Assembly (NCBI RefSeq): GCF_009668025.1
Contig: NZ_WJXZ01000012.1
Span: forward strand, 1-64,000
Length of the DNA: 64,000 nucleotides
Direction of reading: 5' to 3'
Origin: Larkinella terrae
GTDB taxonomy: Bacteria > Bacteroidota > Bacteroidia > Cytophagales > Spirosomataceae
Part shown: piece by piece, positions 51,447 to 60,383 of the stretch
How the letters are laid out: each line of letters opens with the position of its first letter
Position numbering within the stretch: the stretch's first letter is position 1
Program-made: the position numbers and the translations under genes
The notes under the pieces: generated by a model
Seen by the model: only the letters and a program-made list of their open reading frames with translations
Told to the model about the DNA's origin: nothing
Database searches by the model: none

Positions 51447-51863
51447 ATGCAAACGCAAAAAATGGTAAATCGGGCGGCCCAAGGCTTTATTCTTTTGTCG
51501 GCGCTGGCCCTGCTGTCGGTCAGTGTCATGGCTTTTTTCAATCCGCAATCGGTCATGGATCTGGTGCACGTTCAGCTCCAAAACACGGATGCCTTCAGCT
51601 CGATCCGGGGCGTCTACGGCGGGGTTGGCCTTACATTATTCATCAGCCTGATCTACCTGATGATCACCGATGTAAACAAAGGATTGGCCTTTCTGAGCCT
51701 GTTGTGGGGATTTTACGCGCTCTCCCGCACCATCACGGTGTTTGTCGAAGGCGCTTTGGGCGATTTCGGCCAGCAGTGGCTCGTCACCGAATCCGTCTTT
51801 TTTGTCATCGCCCTTGCGCTGCTACGAGCAAACACCCGGGCAAAGGCGGTTTTCGCTACGTAA
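51447..51863 (+). CDS. DUF4345-like small membrane protein
   Basis: 138-aa protein with four hydrophobic segments and the block FFNPQSVMDLVHVQLQ followed by SSIRGVYGGVGLTLF, typical of DUF4345 as I recall it. Function is unknown. The frame is open upstream to 51282, but those codons overlap the divergent EamA gene. ATG 51447 follows a short leader. A palindromic repeat follows the stop directly. Confidence 0.78.
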   Translation: MQTQKMVNRAAQGFILLSALALLSVSVMAFFNPQSVMDLVHVQLQNTDAFSSIRGVYGGVGLTLFISLIYLMITDVNKGLAFLSLLWGFYALSRTITVFVEGALGDFGQQWLVTESVFFVIALALLRANTRAKAVFAT

Positions 51864-51866
51864 AGA

Positions 51867-51939
51867 AATGAACAATGAATAATGAACAATGAAAAAGCGC
51901 TCGCTTGAATTCATTGTTCATTATTCATTGTTCATTTCG
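51867..51939. repeat. Palindrome with ATGAACAATGAATAATG arms
   Basis: Inverted arms of about 28 bases built from repeats of AATGAACAATGA, around a short GC-richer centre (AAAGCGCTCGCTTGAA). It lies between convergent genes (DUF4345 and desaturase) and may serve as a bidirectional terminator. Confidence 0.75.
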
Positions 51940-51945
51940 TTCCCC

Positions 51946-53016
51946 TCACCCTGCCACCACCGCAGCTTTCACCGGGCTCCATTTCGGAATGGGCCGGACG
52001 CGGCATTTCATTAATTCAATGATTTCCTGTTCATTCTGAAACGCATCGTTGACGTTGACGACGTGTTTGGCCAGCCGGTCATACTGTTTACTTAACAGCA
52101 AACCGAACACCTGCCCGTAGTCAAGTCCATCGAAAATGATGGCTTTATTGGCCGCGTACTTGTCGAGGGTTTTGGTAAAAAACTGGGGGTGTTCGCTCCA
52201 GTGCATGGCCGGGCGGCAGTGGTGACTAATGTGATAGCCGTCGTTCCAGCACATGCGGTTATACTTGACGTTGATGCAGGTAATGCTGTTTTTGTAGGCA
52301 TTCGCCGGATCGTCCTTGTCGATAAAGGCGTGCTGCGTCCAGTTGCCGATCATGCCAAACACCCGTGTCAACACAAACGGCAGCAGAAATACCACAATAG
52401 TGGCCGGGGCATTGACCCAGAGCAGAATGGCGCACATCACCAGAAAGAGAATCTCCCCGCTCATAGCCTTCGTCGCCATTTTTTGGCGGTTTTTCTTTTT
52501 GAGATAGCCAATCAGCGTAATCACGCCCAGAAAGAAGAAATTGGCCAGATAGAGCAGGAACTCCCGGACGCTGTCGCGTTTGTAGGTCATCGTGCTGCTC
52601 AGGTCCTCCGGCATGTTGTTTTCGGGGTGGTGCATGCCGATGTGGTGACTCTGGTATGTATCCGGCGACATGCCGAAGAAAAGCGCCAGAAAGGTCGGCA
52701 TGTAATAGTTCAGGCCGCTGTATTCCCGCTTGAACAGCGGGCGGTGGGCCGCGCAATGAACCATCAGCCCAAACGGCCCTTTATAAATGGCGTACGACGC
52801 AAAACAGGCCAGCGCCAGTGTCCACCATATCCAGCCGGTGATGGCCGGAACAAACAGCAAAATGCCCAGCGGAACCAGCGTAAACGTAATTTTCAGTGTC
52901 AGGTAAAGAAACGGCAGATCACGGCTGTCCCGGATATACCGCATTAAAAACCGGTCGAAAGTGGTAGCAGGTTGACTAACAAAACCAGGGTCCTGAATCG
53001 GCGGAAGTTTTCTCAT
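51946..53016 (-). CDS. Membrane fatty acid desaturase
   Basis: 356-aa integral-membrane di-iron enzyme that inserts a double bond (or hydroxylates) in acyl chains or related lipids. The three histidine boxes are present: HCAAHRP (about 112-118), HHIGMHHPENN (about 146) and HISHHCRPAMHW (about 255-266). Four or more hydrophobic segments lie around them. There is no signal peptide. The first half resembles FA_desaturase. The regiospecificity and the lipid substrate cannot be read. It is a single gene between a palindrome and the divergent intergenic region at 53017-53099, which also ends the TonB-dependent receptor gene. Confidence 0.9.
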   Translation of the reverse strand: MRKLPPIQDPGFVSQPATTFDRFLMRYIRDSRDLPFLYLTLKITFTLVPLGILLFVPAITGWIWWTLALACFASYAIYKGPFGLMVHCAAHRPLFKREYSGLNYYMPTFLALFFGMSPDTYQSHHIGMHHPENNMPEDLSSTMTYKRDSVREFLLYLANFFFLGVITLIGYLKKKNRQKMATKAMSGEILFLVMCAILLWVNAPATIVVFLLPFVLTRVFGMIGNWTQHAFIDKDDPANAYKNSITCINVKYNRMCWNDGYHISHHCRPAMHWSEHPQFFTKTLDKYAANKAIIFDGLDYGQVFGLLLSKQYDRLAKHVVNVNDAFQNEQEIIELMKCRVRPIPKWSPVKAAVVAG

Positions 53017-53099
53017 TGACGGTTTAATTGCTTAAAAGGTCGGGTAAGATAGGCATTTCCCCAAAAGAAGCAAGTCAGTCGCCAATAATACTCAACCGC

Positions 53100-55571
53100 T
53101 TACCCCTGTTTGCCGTCGTCGTTGGAAATTTTCTTTTTCTCGCGATCTTGTCCCGCATTCATTTTTCCAAACCGCCAGTTGACCGACAACCGGATGTTCC
53201 GAATCACGTTGTAGTTCGATCCGTCCGAAACGAAGGTCGGCGTGCGGAGGAGGTTCTCAATGGTATTGTAGCGCCGGAAGGGGTTCTCGAAGTTGGCCGT
53301 GATCGTCACTTTCTGCTTCTTGAATTCTTTCCGGCCCGAAAAACCGTAGTAGTAAAAACCGGACGACTGCCCCTGCAGCTGAATCCGGCGCGACGTGTAG
53401 GAACCGTTGGCCTGCACGCTGATGTCGTGCGGCAACTGCAGGGACGAATTCAGGTTGAACTGATAACTCCAGTTCTCGTTTTTAATCTGCAAGGCACTGC
53501 TGTTCAAAATAGTGTAGTTCAGCCCGAACGATCCGCTGATGTTCCATTGTTTCACCGGCCGGGCCGATCCGAACAGGTTCATGCCGTAGGTCGAATTCCG
53601 GGCAATGTTCCGGTAGGTGCTGCTCGAAACTCCGCTGGTATCGACGGTCGTAATGCGCTCGATGGCGTTGTTGGTTTGCCGCCCGAAGAGCATCGCATTG
53701 ACGGTGGTTCCTTTTTTGGTAAACGTGCTGTACGACAACTCGACCGAGTGCGCCAGTTCCGGGTCCAGGTACGGGTTACCGGTTTGAATATTTTTTGGAT
53801 CGGACGAATTGACGTACGGGTTCAGGAAGAAAATGGAGGGCCGCTGAATCCGCTGGCTGTAGTTGAGTCTCAGCCGCCGTTCTTCCCCAAACCGCTGCGA
53901 AATGGTGATATTCGGCAGAAAATTCTGGTAGCGGTCCGTAAATTTCGTGCTGGTCGAAATAAAATTGGCGTTGATGTTCGTCATTTCCATCCGCCCGCCC
54001 AGGCTGAAACCCCACATTTTATTGATCCGCATCCGAAACGACGCATACGACGCCCAAACCAGTTGCTGATAATCGAAGGTGTTCGCCCGGCTGGGATCTT
54101 CCTGGTAATTCAGCGAACCGTCGGGGGCGTTTTCCAGCCGGTAATCACTGCCGACATTCCGTAGAATGGCCTTCGTTCCGACCTCCAGCAACCGCCGTTT
54201 CACCGTTGAAAAGGGGTATGTAAAATCGGTCTGGAGCGTAAATTCCTTCTGCTGATTGTCGTTGTTGTTGCGCTCGCGGTAGTCGATCACCTCGCTTTCG
54301 GGCAGCGGATACTGGTTCAGCGAGTAATTGCTGTGGTTTTTATTCTGGTTGTATTGCGCCAGAAACGTGTATTCCTGCTCCTTGCTCCGCTTGAACGTTT
54401 TCGTGTAATTGAAATTGACGTCCATGTTCCGGTTGCGGTTTTGGGTATGATTATACCGCCGGAAATTCTGCGGATCGTCGGACGTCACTTTCGTATCCCG
54501 CGTCGAATTCGTATTCCGGCCTTCCCCGCCCAGGCTGAAATCAACCCCGATGCGATTTAAGGTATCCAGGTCGTAATCGATGCTCATTGACCCAAAACCG
54601 GAACGCCCCTTGTTTTTATAGGCATTCAACTGCTCGATGGTGCTGATCACCTGACCGTTTTGCAGGTTTTGCCGTACCGATTCCGAGCCACCGTAATAAT
54701 TATTGACGTTGCCGCCCCCGTAGGCGGTGACGCTCAGTTTGTCGCGTTTGTAATTAAAATTCCCGCCGAGGTTGTTCCGCCGGCTTCCGACCGACGCGTT
54801 CACCCCGCCCGTCAGGCCCTGGAGCTGGTTTTTCGTGATAATGTTGATCACCCCGGCGGTTCCTTCCGCGTCGTATTTGGCCGAGGGTGCCGTTACAACT
54901 TCCACCGATTTGATCAGTTCCGCCGGAATCATTTGCAGGGCTTCGCTGATGCTGCGCGCCATGATGCTCGACGGTTTGTTGTTAATCAGCACTTTAATGC
55001 TGCTGCTCCCTTTCAGGCTCACCGTTCCGTCGGGATCGACCGTCAGCAGCGGCACTTTTTTCAGGACGTCGATGGCCGTTCCGCCGGAATTGGTCGCGTC
55101 TTTGTCCGCGTTGTAAACCATTCGGTCGTCCTTGTCTTCGACGAGCGGTTTTTCGGCCGTTACGACAACTTCGTTGAGCGTCCGCGAATCCGTTTGCATC
55201 TGCACCACGCCCAGCGCCACTTCGGTTCCTTCCGTGCCCACATTGACGTTATTGATGGTCTTGTTTTCGTACCCGATAAAGCTAATCACGACCCGGTAAG
55301 TGCCCGCATCGACCCCGCTGATGGTAAATTTGCCGGATTCGCCGGTGGTGGTTCCGCCGATGATTTTTTCGGTTTTGGGATTCAATAAGGCAACTGTAGC
55401 AAATTCGACCGGTTTATGCTGGGTCACGTCCATCACCGTCCCGCTGATTTTCGCTTTTAAGCTGGCTTTGATGTTGGTCTGAATCGCGGGCAATTGCGGC
55501 ATATTGGCCGGATTTTGCGCCCGAACCGAAACAACTATGCCTAATAATAGCGGGAGTAGGATTTTTTTCAT
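53100..55571 (-). CDS. TonB-dependent outer-membrane receptor (non-SusC)
   Basis: 823-aa outer-membrane protein. The signal peptide is MKKILLPLLLGIVVSVRAQ. A carboxypeptidase-regulatory-like domain (KISGTVMDVTQHKPVEFATVALL) is followed by a TonB-box-like region and plug (LNEVVVTAEKPLVEDKDDRMVYN, LLTVDPDGTVSLKGSSSIKVLINNKPSSI, both described by position 125-205) and an outer-membrane beta-barrel family domain rich in aromatic strands. The C terminus is a charged tail, EKKKISNDDGKQG, rather than the usual terminal aromatic. No SusD partner is adjacent, so the role may be in uptake of peptides, siderophores or other small ligands. It is a single gene. Confidence 0.9.
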   Translation of the reverse strand: MKKILLPLLLGIVVSVRAQNPANMPQLPAIQTNIKASLKAKISGTVMDVTQHKPVEFATVALLNPKTEKIIGGTTTGESGKFTISGVDAGTYRVVISFIGYENKTINNVNVGTEGTEVALGVVQMQTDSRTLNEVVVTAEKPLVEDKDDRMVYNADKDATNSGGTAIDVLKKVPLLTVDPDGTVSLKGSSSIKVLINNKPSSIMARSISEALQMIPAELIKSVEVVTAPSAKYDAEGTAGVINIITKNQLQGLTGGVNASVGSRRNNLGGNFNYKRDKLSVTAYGGGNVNNYYGGSESVRQNLQNGQVISTIEQLNAYKNKGRSGFGSMSIDYDLDTLNRIGVDFSLGGEGRNTNSTRDTKVTSDDPQNFRRYNHTQNRNRNMDVNFNYTKTFKRSKEQEYTFLAQYNQNKNHSNYSLNQYPLPESEVIDYRERNNNDNQQKEFTLQTDFTYPFSTVKRRLLEVGTKAILRNVGSDYRLENAPDGSLNYQEDPSRANTFDYQQLVWASYASFRMRINKMWGFSLGGRMEMTNINANFISTSTKFTDRYQNFLPNITISQRFGEERRLRLNYSQRIQRPSIFFLNPYVNSSDPKNIQTGNPYLDPELAHSVELSYSTFTKKGTTVNAMLFGRQTNNAIERITTVDTSGVSSSTYRNIARNSTYGMNLFGSARPVKQWNISGSFGLNYTILNSSALQIKNENWSYQFNLNSSLQLPHDISVQANGSYTSRRIQLQGQSSGFYYYGFSGRKEFKKQKVTITANFENPFRRYNTIENLLRTPTFVSDGSNYNVIRNIRLSVNWRFGKMNAGQDREKKKISNDDGKQG

Positions 55572-55758
55572 ACTTCAGTCAACACCTTCGACCAACGGGA
55601 ATGGAATTAATAAGCGAACAAGTCAATTAAACCGCTAATTTACTGATCAGTTTCCAAATAGTATACGAATGTTAGTTACTGGAACTTATAATAATAAGAC
55701 TACCGGTTTTTTGGACTTTGTGCGGTTTTTTATCGGCTAATCATCCGTGCGCAAATTC

Positions 55759-56661
55759 CTACGGGGTCATCAGACCGGTTTGGACAAGCCAGTGCCGAAT
55801 CCGCCCGAACCACTCGTCGAAAGCGGGCGTTTTCAGGTAACCGTGTTCGCCTTTGGTATAGATATGGAGGTCGGCCGGGACGCCGTTTTGTTGCAGGGCT
55901 TCGTAAAAGAGAATGCTGTTTTTGACCGGAACAACGGTGTCGTCGCTGGCGTGCGTGAGGAAGGTCGGCGGAGTGTTTCTGTCGACCTGTAATTCGTTGG
56001 AATACAGCTTGATCTGCTCCGGTTTCGGTGTCGTACCCAGCAGATTTTTTCGCGTGCCGGAATGGGCCATGGGTTCCGTAAAGGTGATAACCGGATAAAT
56101 CAATACCATAAAATCCGGCCGAACGCTGACGCCTTCCGGATTCCCGATCACCTTTTGGTTAAAGTGCGTTCCGGCCGTCGACGCCAGGTGGCCGCCCGCC
56201 GAAAAGCCCATAATTCCGATTTTTTTCGGATCGACGCCCCATTCCGCAGCCCGTTGCCGGACGGTTTTGATGGCCTGCTGCGCATCCTGCAACGGACCGA
56301 TGGACGGATCGATCATGGTTTTTTCGCTCGGTAAGCGGTATTTCAGCACAAAAGCCGTTACCCCCATTTTGTTGAACGCTTCGGCCACGTCGTACCCTTC
56401 GCGCTTCATAACCAACGCGCCATAGCCCCCACCCGGACAAACGATCACCGCCGTTCCGTTGGCGGTTCCCTTCGGCGGCAGGTAGATCGAAAGCGTCGGG
56501 TTAATAACGTTGGTTGCTACCTGATCGGACCGTTTGACTTCCCTGACATCCGATGCTTTCGCGTTCGGAACCGGTCCGTTATAAAGCGGTATTTCCTGTT
56601 GAGCCAGGCCAATAAGTGCTGAAAAGCCGCAGGAGAGGCTCAGCAGAAGTTTCTTGATCAT
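55759..56661 (-). CDS. Exported alpha/beta-hydrolase (esterase, BD-FAE/Axe-like)
   Basis: 300-aa exported hydrolase with a signal peptide ending IGLAQ. The oxyanion-hole motif is VIVCPGGGYGALVMKREG (HGG-type variant), the nucleophile elbow is IGIMGFSAGGHLAST (GFSAG, catalytic Ser), and the acid and His lie in LTHASDDTVVPV and YTKGEHGYLKTPAF. Such enzymes de-acetylate or de-feruloylate plant polysaccharides. Length is normal. It is a single gene; the 180-base leader region at 55572-55758 contains no further gene. Confidence 0.92.
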   Translation of the reverse strand: MIKKLLLSLSCGFSALIGLAQQEIPLYNGPVPNAKASDVREVKRSDQVATNVINPTLSIYLPPKGTANGTAVIVCPGGGYGALVMKREGYDVAEAFNKMGVTAFVLKYRLPSEKTMIDPSIGPLQDAQQAIKTVRQRAAEWGVDPKKIGIMGFSAGGHLASTAGTHFNQKVIGNPEGVSVRPDFMVLIYPVITFTEPMAHSGTRKNLLGTTPKPEQIKLYSNELQVDRNTPPTFLTHASDDTVVPVKNSILFYEALQQNGVPADLHIYTKGEHGYLKTPAFDEWFGRIRHWLVQTGLMTP

Positions 56662-56706
56662 TCTTTGAAGGGCTTAGGGGAGTTTGGTAACCGGTAAATG
56701 GTAAGT

Positions 56707-57102
56707 TTACCAAATCACATTTACTAAATCACTATAATAGGTGAATTTACTGTCAATAGAGACTAGGTCCAATTCTTCAGCATACGCCGTCGCGATCAAA
56801 AGCCGGTCGAACGGATCCCGATGTTCATTTAGCAAAGGCACGAGTTGATAGGCATCCAAATGCGAACGAGCGATTGGCAACAGTTGTATTGCCAATCGCT
56901 GCATTTCCTGTATAATTTCAGTAGCGGTTCGTTGAGTTTCCAGTTTACCCAGCTTTGTTTTAATAGCAATTTCGAATAAAGAAACCGCACTGACGTAAAC
57001 TTCATTGGCAGTGTTGCGAATTAATTGATGCGCCTTAGGAGACAGTTGAGGATCAGCTTCAAGAACCCACAACAAGGCGTGTGTATCCAGCAAAAGCCGC
57101 AT
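56707..57102 (-). CDS. PIN-domain toxin, VapC family
   Basis: 131-aa ribonuclease toxin. PIN motifs: MRLLLDTHALLWVLE (first Asp), VYVSAVSLFEIAIKTKLGKLE (Glu) and HRDPFDRLLIATAYAE (acidic cluster), giving the metal-binding site. Such toxins cut tRNA or rRNA when not held by the antitoxin. It overlaps the antitoxin gene by one base (TAATG), typical of VapBC. The target cannot be read from sequence. Confidence 0.92.
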   Translation of the reverse strand: MRLLLDTHALLWVLEADPQLSPKAHQLIRNTANEVYVSAVSLFEIAIKTKLGKLETQRTATEIIQEMQRLAIQLLPIARSHLDAYQLVPLLNEHRDPFDRLLIATAYAEELDLVSIDSKFTYYSDLVNVIW

Positions 57103-57320
57103 TACATATACTCCTTTAAATCGTCCAGCGGCTCATTGAAATCGGACGAGAGTTTAAAACTCCCTTTCATTGTTCCGAAGGGGCGCTCCGCTAACGTTGA
57201 TTCTTCGGCTTCGTTATCATCCAGAAAAGTCACAATAACTTTCTGTTTTTTCTGCGACTTAGGAGGTTCTTCCAGAATTACGCGTCCATTTTCGTAGATG
57301 CCAGTTACGGAGGTCAGCAT
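57102..57320 (-). CDS. DUF2281/VapB-type antitoxin
   Basis: 72-aa antitoxin partner. The N-terminal half MLTSVTGIYENGRVILEEPP is an AbrB/MazE-like DNA-binding strand pair, and the C-terminal tail ending PLDDLKEYM is the usual DUF2281-type toxin-binding end. The frame is open to 57383, but ATG 57320 gives the normal length. It would bind its own promoter together with the PIN toxin encoded next. Confidence 0.85.
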   Translation of the reverse strand: MLTSVTGIYENGRVILEEPPKSQKKQKVIVTFLDDNEAEESTLAERPFGTMKGSFKLSSDFNEPLDDLKEYM

Positions 57321-57392
57321 ATGGTTTTTCGTTGGGTGCTCTAAATTAACAATCCTTTTCAAATATACCCGCAAGTAAAGCACCGAAAGCTT

Positions 57393-59450
57393 TCACTGCC
57401 AAACCTCCGCCGGGAACGGTTTTTCCAGCAAATACTGGTAAATAAACCGGGCAGTTTCGGCCTGCGCGTGTTTGGCCTTGCCAGTGGTGCCAAAACCGTG
57501 TCGTGCTCCGGGATACACCATGAACTCGAAGTGTTTGTTCAGGTTTTCGAGCTTGTCGACCAGCTGAATCGAATTCTGCATGTGCACATTGTCGTCCATC
57601 GTTCCGTGGACAATCCGCAGGGTGCCCTTCAACTGATCGGCGTAGGTCAGTACGGAGCTTTCTTTGTAACCGGCCGGGTTTTCGGCGGGCGTGTCCATGA
57701 ACCGCTCGGTGTATTCACTGTCGTACAGCGACCAGTCCATGACGCCGAAGTTGGCAATTCCGTGCGTAAAGACGCCCGCTCCGCGCGTCAACGCCAAAGC
57801 CGTTACGTAACCGCCGTAACTTCCGCCCGTGATGGCTATTTTCTTCGGATCGGCCAGGCCCTTGTCAATCAGCCACTTCACGGCGGTACTGTAATCGTCG
57901 ATTTCCCACTTTCCGAGATTCCGGTGCATGAAATTCTGACCGGTTTTGCCAAAATGGCCCGACGCCCGGTGGTCGATGGCAACTTGCAGCAACCCTTCCT
58001 GCGCATACCATTGCGAGGGGGCGGCATACGCCCAGCGGTCGTACACCGAACCGGCGTTGGGCCCGCCGTAAATACTGATCAAAACCGGGTAGCGCTTGTT
58101 GGGATCGAAATTCGTGGGGTATTTGATCGTTATCGGCAACTGAAAACCGTCGGCCGTCGGCACGCGCACCAATTCCGTTCTGGCAACGCTGAACTTATCA
58201 AAATCGGTGCCTTTCGCATCGCCCAGTTCCCGAATCAGCTTGCCGTTGTTGTCGAGCAGCGCCATTTTGGGCGGAGTTTGTAAATTGGAATAGGTCGTGA
58301 TGAAATAGTTGCCGCCGGGCGAAAACTGCACCTGGTGACTGAACTCCCCGAACGTCAGCCGCTGCAGGCCTTTGCCGTCCAGTTTCACTTTATAGAGGTC
58401 CGTCCGGGCCGAATTTTCCTTGCGGGCGGTGAAATAAACCAGTCCGTTTTTGGCGTAAATGTGGGAAACTCCGGTAACCGTATACGCGCCACTGGTAACC
58501 GGATTTTTTAGCTTTCCGTCCATCGTATGCAGATACAGGTGCATCCAGCCGGATTCATCGCTCTGGCGGATAAACTGCCTGCCGTCAATCAGGAAATGAA
58601 CCGTCGTCAGCCAGTCGACCCAGGTTTTCTGGCTTTCGCTGACCAGCTCGGTTTTGCGGCCCGTTGCCGGATCGACCGCAACCAGCTTCAACACATCCTG
58701 CCCCCGGTTTTTCCACTGCATCCAGAGCGATTTCGAGTCGGGTGTCCAGAAGGGCATTCCAAAATAGTGGTCGGCATTGGCGTCGTAGTCCGCCCAGACG
58801 GTTTTTCCGGTGGCCACTTCCACGATTCCCATTTTCACCAGTGGATTCGGATCACCCGGTTTTGGATACCGCTGGCTTTCCAGATACCCGTGTTGCCCGG
58901 TTGCTCCGGCAATCGGAAAAACCGGCACTTTTGCCTCATCGAACCGCATGAAAGCCAGATACTTACTATCGGGCGACCACCAGAACGCTTTGTGCTGTGT
59001 ACTCCGGCCCAGCACTTCTTCCCAATACACCCAGGCGGCATAGCCGTTATACACCGTTTCGGAACCGTCGGTGGTGAGTTGTTTTTCCTTGCCGGTCGAG
59101 TCAGTCAGGTAGAGGTTTTTTCCGTCACGTGTGTAAGCAGCCCATTTTTGATTGGGTGAAAAAGTCAGGTTTTGAGAACCTTTTGCATTTGATGGCATAC
59201 TGGGTGGAGACATGACTTTTTCCCCGTCTACCTTGTTTTCTTTTTCCTGACCGGTTTTCACGTCGACAATAACCGTTTTCCCGTTTTTCGTGAGCAGATA
59301 ATGCGTATTGTCGGCCCAGCCTGCGGTCGGCAGGGTTTGCAGAACGGCCGTTTTTTCGTTTTTGAATAATTGAGCAGCGGTGAAGGGTTGTTTTTGGGCG
59401 TAAACAAGCCCGGTAAGCAGGCAAAAAAGCAGGCAAATCTTGACTGGCAT
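57393..59450 (-). CDS. Dipeptidyl peptidase IV-like S9 peptidase, exported
   Basis: 685-aa exported serine peptidase. A signal peptide (MPVKICLLFCLLTGLVYAQ) is followed by the DPP-IV N-terminal propeller (about 20-450, with YAAWVYWEEVLGRSTQHKAFWWSPDSKY containing the expected Glu pair region WVYWEEVL). The S9 hydrolase domain has nucleophile elbow ITGGSYGGYVTAL (GGSYGG), with the acid in HGTMDDNVHMQ and the His in YPGARHGFG. It probably releases X-Pro-type dipeptides from oligopeptides in the periplasm. Length is slightly short of 720 but no gap is evident. A single gene. Confidence 0.93.
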   Translation of the reverse strand: MPVKICLLFCLLTGLVYAQKQPFTAAQLFKNEKTAVLQTLPTAGWADNTHYLLTKNGKTVIVDVKTGQEKENKVDGEKVMSPPSMPSNAKGSQNLTFSPNQKWAAYTRDGKNLYLTDSTGKEKQLTTDGSETVYNGYAAWVYWEEVLGRSTQHKAFWWSPDSKYLAFMRFDEAKVPVFPIAGATGQHGYLESQRYPKPGDPNPLVKMGIVEVATGKTVWADYDANADHYFGMPFWTPDSKSLWMQWKNRGQDVLKLVAVDPATGRKTELVSESQKTWVDWLTTVHFLIDGRQFIRQSDESGWMHLYLHTMDGKLKNPVTSGAYTVTGVSHIYAKNGLVYFTARKENSARTDLYKVKLDGKGLQRLTFGEFSHQVQFSPGGNYFITTYSNLQTPPKMALLDNNGKLIRELGDAKGTDFDKFSVARTELVRVPTADGFQLPITIKYPTNFDPNKRYPVLISIYGGPNAGSVYDRWAYAAPSQWYAQEGLLQVAIDHRASGHFGKTGQNFMHRNLGKWEIDDYSTAVKWLIDKGLADPKKIAITGGSYGGYVTALALTRGAGVFTHGIANFGVMDWSLYDSEYTERFMDTPAENPAGYKESSVLTYADQLKGTLRIVHGTMDDNVHMQNSIQLVDKLENLNKHFEFMVYPGARHGFGTTGKAKHAQAETARFIYQYLLEKPFPAEVWQ

Positions 59451-59713
59451 GAATCAATGCGTCGTTTAGGTTGATGAATTGGGCCGGGATGATTCCGGCA
59501 AACAAAAATTACTTTTTTCTCCCAGATAACCAACAGCGAATTGGCTGGACCGAAAACCGGTTTATCGAATTTGCGTCCACCGGTGCGGTTTGTGCGGCAC
59601 CGGTTTGGGCTCACCAACAAAGAAAATAATTATTTTACATGTAGATACAAGGATTTTTTAGTATTATTAGGCGCTCTAAAACCAAGCTATTTTTAATCAA
59701 ATCCTGAAATTTT

Positions 59714-60283
59714 ATGAAAAAAGTCACGCTGTTTACGGCATTTCTCTTTGCATCAGTAGCCACCTTTGCTCAAACCTGGAAACTGGATAAAGCCCACGCC
59801 AAAGTCGGTTTTACCGTTACGCACTTACTGGTTTCGGAAGTCGATGGTAATTTCAAGACATTCGACGCGACCCTTACCTCCTCAAAACCCGATTTTTCGG
59901 ACGCCGTGGTTGAACTGACGGCCGACGTAAATAGCATCGACACCGACAACGAACGGCGCGATTCGGATTTGAAAAGCGACAAATTCTTCGATGCGGCCAA
60001 ATTTCCAACCCTGACGTTTAAAAGCAAAACGTTCCAGAAAGTAGAAGGTAAAAAGTATAAAGTGACCGGCGATCTGACCATGCACGGCGTGACCAAACCC
60101 GTTACGCTCGACGTGACGCTCAACGGCCCGATTCAGCACCCGATGAGCAAAAAAGACGTGGCCGGTTTCAAAATTACCGGTGAGATCAAACGCTCTGATT
60201 TCGGCATCGGACCCAACATGACCACAGCGGTTGTCAGTGACGAAATTGCCCTCCGCGCCAACGCCGAATTTGGCAAGCAATAA
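59714..60283 (+). CDS. YceI family exported lipid-binding protein
   Basis: 189-aa exported lipocalin-like protein. The signal peptide ends VATFAQ. The YceI domain covers the rest, starting WKLDKAHAKVGFTVTHLLVSEVDG and including VNSIDTDNERRDSDLKSDKFFDAAKFP and LTMHGVTKPV, the classical family blocks (described from residues 22, 77 and 118). The fold binds isoprenoid or polyprenoid-type lipids; role in vivo uncertain. A terminator follows. A single gene; the 260-base upstream gap (59451-59713) is A/T-rich and should hold its promoter. Confidence 0.93.
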   Translation: MKKVTLFTAFLFASVATFAQTWKLDKAHAKVGFTVTHLLVSEVDGNFKTFDATLTSSKPDFSDAVVELTADVNSIDTDNERRDSDLKSDKFFDAAKFPTLTFKSKTFQKVEGKKYKVTGDLTMHGVTKPVTLDVTLNGPIQHPMSKKDVAGFKITGEIKRSDFGIGPNMTTAVVSDEIALRANAEFGKQ

Positions 60284-60316
60284 GTCGTTCGCACGAATCC
60301 ACTTTTACGCAAAGAC

Positions 60317-60353
60317 AAAAAGGACAGGCCACCAACGGCTTGTCCTTTTTGTT
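60317..60353 (+). terminator. Rho-independent terminator after the YceI gene
   Basis: 14-bp stem (60317-60330 with 60337-60350) containing one G-T pair, with loop ACCAAC and a T-run at the 3' side. Confidence 0.85.
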
Positions 60354-60383
60354 AGCTTTGTGACCTGATTATTCCCCTGACTC